Below are positions 3,314 to 6,637 of a stretch of DNA of 6,637 nucleotides, one piece after another. The stretch is taken from contig JBBRHH010000352.1 in NCBI GenBank assembly GCA_038222915.1, forward strand, positions 1 through 6,637, in the 5' to 3' direction. This DNA comes from JBBRHH01 sp038222915. Lineage in GTDB: Bacteria > Planctomycetota > Phycisphaerae > Tepidisphaerales > Tepidisphaeraceae. The notes below the pieces were generated by a model that did not search any database, was not told the DNA's origin, and saw only the letters and a program-made list of their open reading frames with translations. The position numbers and the translations under genes are program-made. Positions within the stretch are counted from its first letter, which is position 1. Each line of letters starts with the position of its first letter.

Positions 3314-6300
3314 TTGAGCCACACCACCGCCCGCCGACACGCTTCCTTGCTCGCCGCTGCACTCGCGACGATCGCCTCCGCCTCACTCAGCCTCGCCGCG
3401 CCCCCCAAGCCCCCCTCTCCCCAGGAATTCAATCAAAACATCCGCACCACCGCCGCCCTCGCGCCCGAAGATGAAATCCAGACCTTCCACCTCCCCCCCG
3501 GCTTCGAAATCCAACTCGTCGCGGCCGATCCGGAAATCGACAAACCTCTCAACCTCGCCTTCGACGCCGCCGGCCGCATGTGGGTCACCCAGACCCGCGA
3601 ATATCCCTTCCCCGCCAAACCCGGCGACAAGGCCCGCGACGCGATCAAAATCATCGATCTCGACTTCGAAACCGGCAAAGCCAAAAAGATCACCACCTTC
3701 GCCGATGGCCTGAATATTCCCATGGGCGTCTACCCCTACAAAGACGGCTGCATCGGCTTCAGCATCCCCAACATCTACTTCTTCCACGATACCCAGGGCA
3801 CCGGCCACTCCGATAAGAAGGATCTCCTCCTCGGGCCCTTCAGCTACGACCGCGACACCCACGGCCTCACCAACCACTTCACCCGCGGCTTCGATGGCTG
3901 GCTCTACAACTGCTACGGCTTCAACAATATCTCCACCATCAAGGCCAGCGACGGCTCAACCGCCCACATGGATTCGGGTCACACCTATCGCATGACCCTC
4001 GACGGCTCGCACATCGACGTCTGGAGCAGTGGCATGCCCAACCCATGGGGCATCGCCTTCGACCCGCTCGGCAATATGTACGTCTCCGATTGCTCCAGCG
4101 TCCCCATCGCCCAGGTCCAGCGCGGCGGCTACTACCCCCACTTCGGCCGCCCCACCGACGGCATGGGCGAAGCCCCCGCCATGATGAGCCACCTCCACGG
4201 CTCCACCGCCATCGCCGGCATGGTCTATTACGCCGACTCCACCTGGCCGCAGGAATACTGGGGCAACACCTTTGTCGGCAATCCCGTCACCTGCCGCATC
4301 AACCGCGACAAGCTCGAAGACCACGGCTCGACCCGCCTCGCCCGCGAGATGCCCGATTTCCTCGCCTGTGACGATCCCTGGTTCCGTCCCACCGATCTGC
4401 AGCTCGGCCCCGACGGCGCACTCTACTGCCTCGACTTCTACAACCGCATCATCGGCCACTACGAAGTCGCCTTAAATCACCCAGGCCGCGACCGCGAACG
4501 CGGCCGCATCTGGCGCATCGTCTACCGCGGCCCCGACGGCAAAGCCAAGCCCGCCGTCGCCCCCGATCTCTCCAAGGCGACCGTTGATGCTCTGATCGCC
4601 GCCCTAGCCAGCCCCAACATCACCATCCGCATGCTCGCCATGAACCAGCTCACCGATCGCATCGGCGCCGCCGCCGTCGATCCCATCAAGGCAGCGATCG
4701 GTACGAAATTTGAACCCGTGCCCAGCAGCGCGGCGGCACAGCCAACGGTTCTGGAATATCCGTTAACCAATCAAAAAGTGCACGGCCTCTGGGTGCTCAA
4801 ACGCCTCGATGCCCTCGACGACGCGATGCTCACCAAGGCCGCGCAGGATCCCGAGCGCGCCGTCCGCGCCCACCTCATGCGCATATTGGCCGAGACGCCC
4901 AAGCTCACCAAGGTCCAGCACGATATTGCCATCGCCGCACTCGACGACCGCGACGCCTTCGTCAAACGCGGCGCGGCCGATGCCCTCGCCCGCCATGCCG
5001 ACCTCTCCAATCTCCGCCCACTCCTCGACCTCCGCGCCAAAGTCCCCAACGACGACACCCACCTCCTCTTCGGCGTCCGATCCGCCCTGCGCGATACCCT
5101 CTCCCCCGCAGGAAATCTCGCTCAACCCGTCTTGGATTCCCTCAGCGAAGCCGACGTCAAGTTCATCGCCAACGTCTGCCCCGCCATCCCCACCGCCGAC
5201 AGCGCCACCTTCCTCGTCAAAAACCTCTCCAAGCTGCAGGGCGACAACAACTACCTCCGCCAGATCGCCCGTTACGGCTCACCCGCCGACCTCGACGCCC
5301 TCGCCAAGTTCGGCCGCGGCCGCGACAACGGCGACCTGAATCAGGAACTCGCCATCTTCAAGGCCATCCAGGAAGGCTTCGCCCAGCGCGGTGGGCCCAT
5401 GACCGATTCCCTCCGAGCCTGGGGCGGCGAAATCGCCGGCAAGGTGCTCGACCGCAACGTCGATCCAAAAAACAAAGGCCAGGTCCAGGAACAAACCTCC
5501 GCCATCGACATGGCCAAGTCGCTCAAGCTCGACGCCGCTCAGCCACAGGTGAAAAAGATCCTCGAAGACAAACGCGCCGCCTTCGAATCACGCGGCGCGG
5601 CCGCCCGCGCCCTCATGGCCCTGAACGCCCAGGCCAACTCCGAAGCAGTCTCGCAACGCCTCGCCGACGCCGCCGAGCCCGCCCCACTCCGCGAGCAACT
5701 CGCCCAGGCCCTCGTCGAGTTCAATACCCCCGCCTCCCGCAACGCCGTCCTCGAGTCCTTGAAAGTCGCCCCCTATCCCGTTCAAACCAAGCTCGCCCTT
5801 CCGATGGCCGGCAATAAAGAGTGCGCTGAACTGCTCCTCGAAAACATCACCGCCGGAAAACTCTCCGCCCGCCTCCTCCAGGAACGCCCCATCCGCGATC
5901 GCCTCAATGCCGCGCGGATTCCGGACCTCGACACCCGCGTAGCCACGCTCACCAAGGGCCTCGCCCCCGTCGATCAGCAGATCCAGAAAGTCCTCGAACA
6001 GCATCGCGCCGCCTACAACCCCAAGACCGCTCTTCCCGAACTCGGTGCGCCCGTTTTTGCAAAGAACTGCGCGGCATGCCACTCACTCGATGCCAAAGGC
6101 GCCCAGGTCGGCCCACCTCTCGACGGCATCGGCGCACGCGGCCTCGACCGCATCGTCGAAGACGTCCTCGACCCCAACGCCAACGTCGACCCCGCCTTCC
6201 ACTATTCCATCATCACCCTGAAAGACAGCACCCTCGTCACCGGCCTCCTCAAGCGCGAAGAAGGCGAACAGTTGGTCTTCGTCGATTCAACCGCCAAGGA

Positions 6301-6448
6301 AATTAAAGTCGCCAAAAAAGACATCAAAGAGCGCGAAGAATCTAAATCTTCCCTGATGCCGTCCAATTTTGCGGAAGTGATCCCAGCCGAGGACTTCAAC
6401 AACCTGATCGCATTCCTGCTCTCAAAGTCGGTGAAGCCGGCAAAATAA
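3314..6448 (+). CDS. Secreted PVC-type dehydrogenase-like protein: beta-propeller, HEAT-like region, c-type heme domain
   Basis: The product is 1044 residues from TTG 3314. Residues 1-29 form a signal peptide: Arg7-Arg8, a hydrophobic Ala/Leu core, and likely cleavage after LSLAA. Residues about 58-405 match the planctomycete/Verrucomicrobia TIGR02604 propeller family: LPPGFEIQLVA at the start, HGL (183), GFDGWLY (192), NPWGIAFDPLGNMYVSD (243) and RPTDLQLGPDGALY (358). Residues about 420-890 are Ala/Leu-rich helical pairs of HEAT type. Residues about 905-1044 match the TIGR02603 heme domain: Cys919-x-x-Cys922-His923 binds heme covalently, and Met1015 in SSLMPSNF is the likely sixth ligand. 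The family is assumed to pass electrons from an unknown, probably sugar-type, substrate to the respiratory chain outside the cytoplasm; the substrate is unproven. The open frame continues upstream to 2672, but that part only translates repeats. Codons end heavily in C (CTC, GCC, ACC). The gene converges on DUF1501. Confidence 0.92.
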   Translation: MSHTTARRHASLLAAALATIASASLSLAAPPKPPSPQEFNQNIRTTAALAPEDEIQTFHLPPGFEIQLVAADPEIDKPLNLAFDAAGRMWVTQTREYPFPAKPGDKARDAIKIIDLDFETGKAKKITTFADGLNIPMGVYPYKDGCIGFSIPNIYFFHDTQGTGHSDKKDLLLGPFSYDRDTHGLTNHFTRGFDGWLYNCYGFNNISTIKASDGSTAHMDSGHTYRMTLDGSHIDVWSSGMPNPWGIAFDPLGNMYVSDCSSVPIAQVQRGGYYPHFGRPTDGMGEAPAMMSHLHGSTAIAGMVYYADSTWPQEYWGNTFVGNPVTCRINRDKLEDHGSTRLAREMPDFLACDDPWFRPTDLQLGPDGALYCLDFYNRIIGHYEVALNHPGRDRERGRIWRIVYRGPDGKAKPAVAPDLSKATVDALIAALASPNITIRMLAMNQLTDRIGAAAVDPIKAAIGTKFEPVPSSAAAQPTVLEYPLTNQKVHGLWVLKRLDALDDAMLTKAAQDPERAVRAHLMRILAETPKLTKVQHDIAIAALDDRDAFVKRGAADALARHADLSNLRPLLDLRAKVPNDDTHLLFGVRSALRDTLSPAGNLAQPVLDSLSEADVKFIANVCPAIPTADSATFLVKNLSKLQGDNNYLRQIARYGSPADLDALAKFGRGRDNGDLNQELAIFKAIQEGFAQRGGPMTDSLRAWGGEIAGKVLDRNVDPKNKGQVQEQTSAIDMAKSLKLDAAQPQVKKILEDKRAAFESRGAAARALMALNAQANSEAVSQRLADAAEPAPLREQLAQALVEFNTPASRNAVLESLKVAPYPVQTKLALPMAGNKECAELLLENITAGKLSARLLQERPIRDRLNAARIPDLDTRVATLTKGLAPVDQQIQKVLEQHRAAYNPKTALPELGAPVFAKNCAACHSLDAKGAQVGPPLDGIGARGLDRIVEDVLDPNANVDPAFHYSIITLKDSTLVTGLLKREEGEQLVFVDSTAKEIKVAKKDIKEREESKSSLMPSNFAEVIPAEDFNNLIAFLLSKSVKPAK

Positions 6449-6449
6449 A

Positions 6450-6637
6450 TCAGGCCAGAATCTCCGGGATCAGCTCGCCATGGACGTCCGTCAGCCGACG
6501 GTCAATGCCATTGTTGCGGAAGGTGAGCTTCTTATGATCGATCCCAAGCAGGTGCAGCACGGTCGCATGCAGGTCATAGCAGTAGGTAGGCGTCTGCGCC
6601 TTCCAAGACCATTCATCACTCTGCCCCACGGCCACCC
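6450..6637 (-). CDS. DUF1501 family protein, C-terminal 61 residues (start off the right edge)
   Basis: The minus-strand frame runs from the window edge to TGA at 6452-6450. The visible end contains GQSDEW, then YDLHATVLHLLGIDHKKLTF and RLTDVHGELIPEILA. This DLHAT-LHLLG-D...LT...DVHG ending is characteristic of DUF1501, an alkaline-phosphatase/sulfatase-superfamily group numerous in planctomycetes, whose members usually carry an N-terminal (often Tat-type) export signal. Enzymatic activity has not been established, and the metal-site residues and signal peptide are outside the window. DUF1501 genes commonly sit near genes for DUF1549/DUF1553 or PVC-type cytochrome proteins. The stop is separated from the dehydrogenase stop by one base. 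A sulfatase proper is the main alternative, but the ending fits DUF1501 better. Confidence 0.88.
   Translation of the reverse strand, partial: VAVGQSDEWSWKAQTPTYCYDLHATVLHLLGIDHKKLTFRNNGIDRRLTDVHGELIPEILA

Noticed and set aside
2922..3432. Minus-strand open frames over the 11- and 8-base arrays
   Set aside because: They translate repeat DNA into Asp/His/Pro or Arg/His/Glu-rich low-complexity peptides, a common source of false hypothetical proteins.
3383..3877. 164-codon Gly/Val/Glu-rich minus-strand open frame
   Set aside because: It is antisense to the dehydrogenase gene and arises from its C-ending codons; the plus strand carries the conserved family motifs.

Overview
The window looks like a planctomycete (or a close relative in the PVC superphylum). 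Two of its three recognisable genes belong to families that are greatly expanded in that group: a secreted PVC-type dehydrogenase-like protein carrying a c-type heme motif, and a DUF1501 protein. The DNA is GC-rich, and the long intergenic region is filled with short tandem repeats. I could not assign a genus.

Layout. (1) Positions 1-1691, minus strand: the RHS core plus a long helical C-terminal region of an RHS protein. It runs off the left edge. The expected YD-repeat body is missing upstream, and no ribosome binding site precedes the first ATG, so this looks like an orphan RHS tip or a 5'-broken gene. (2) Positions 1692-3313: about 1.6 kb with no convincing conserved gene. It holds several stem-loops, a 90-base promoter-leader-RBS module present twice (1929-2020 and 2364-2456), and at least seven short tandem-repeat arrays with 7-, 8- or 11-base units. 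(3) Positions 3314-6448, plus strand: a 1044-residue exported protein, probably starting at TTG behind a strong GGAGG. Its order is signal peptide, TIGR02604-type beta-propeller, HEAT-like helical region, CxxCH heme domain. The same frame is open 214 codons further upstream, but that extension is translated repeat DNA. (4) Positions 6450-6637, minus strand: the last 61 complete codons of a DUF1501 gene, converging on the dehydrogenase gene with a single base between the stop codons.

The dehydrogenase-like protein and the DUF1501 protein are probably both exported and are often found near each other in planctomycete genomes. Their biochemical roles are unproven. The RHS fragment shows no functional link to them. 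The most original features are the twin leader module, whose blocks are conserved at constant spacing while the DNA between them has diverged, and the mixed short-repeat island beside it.
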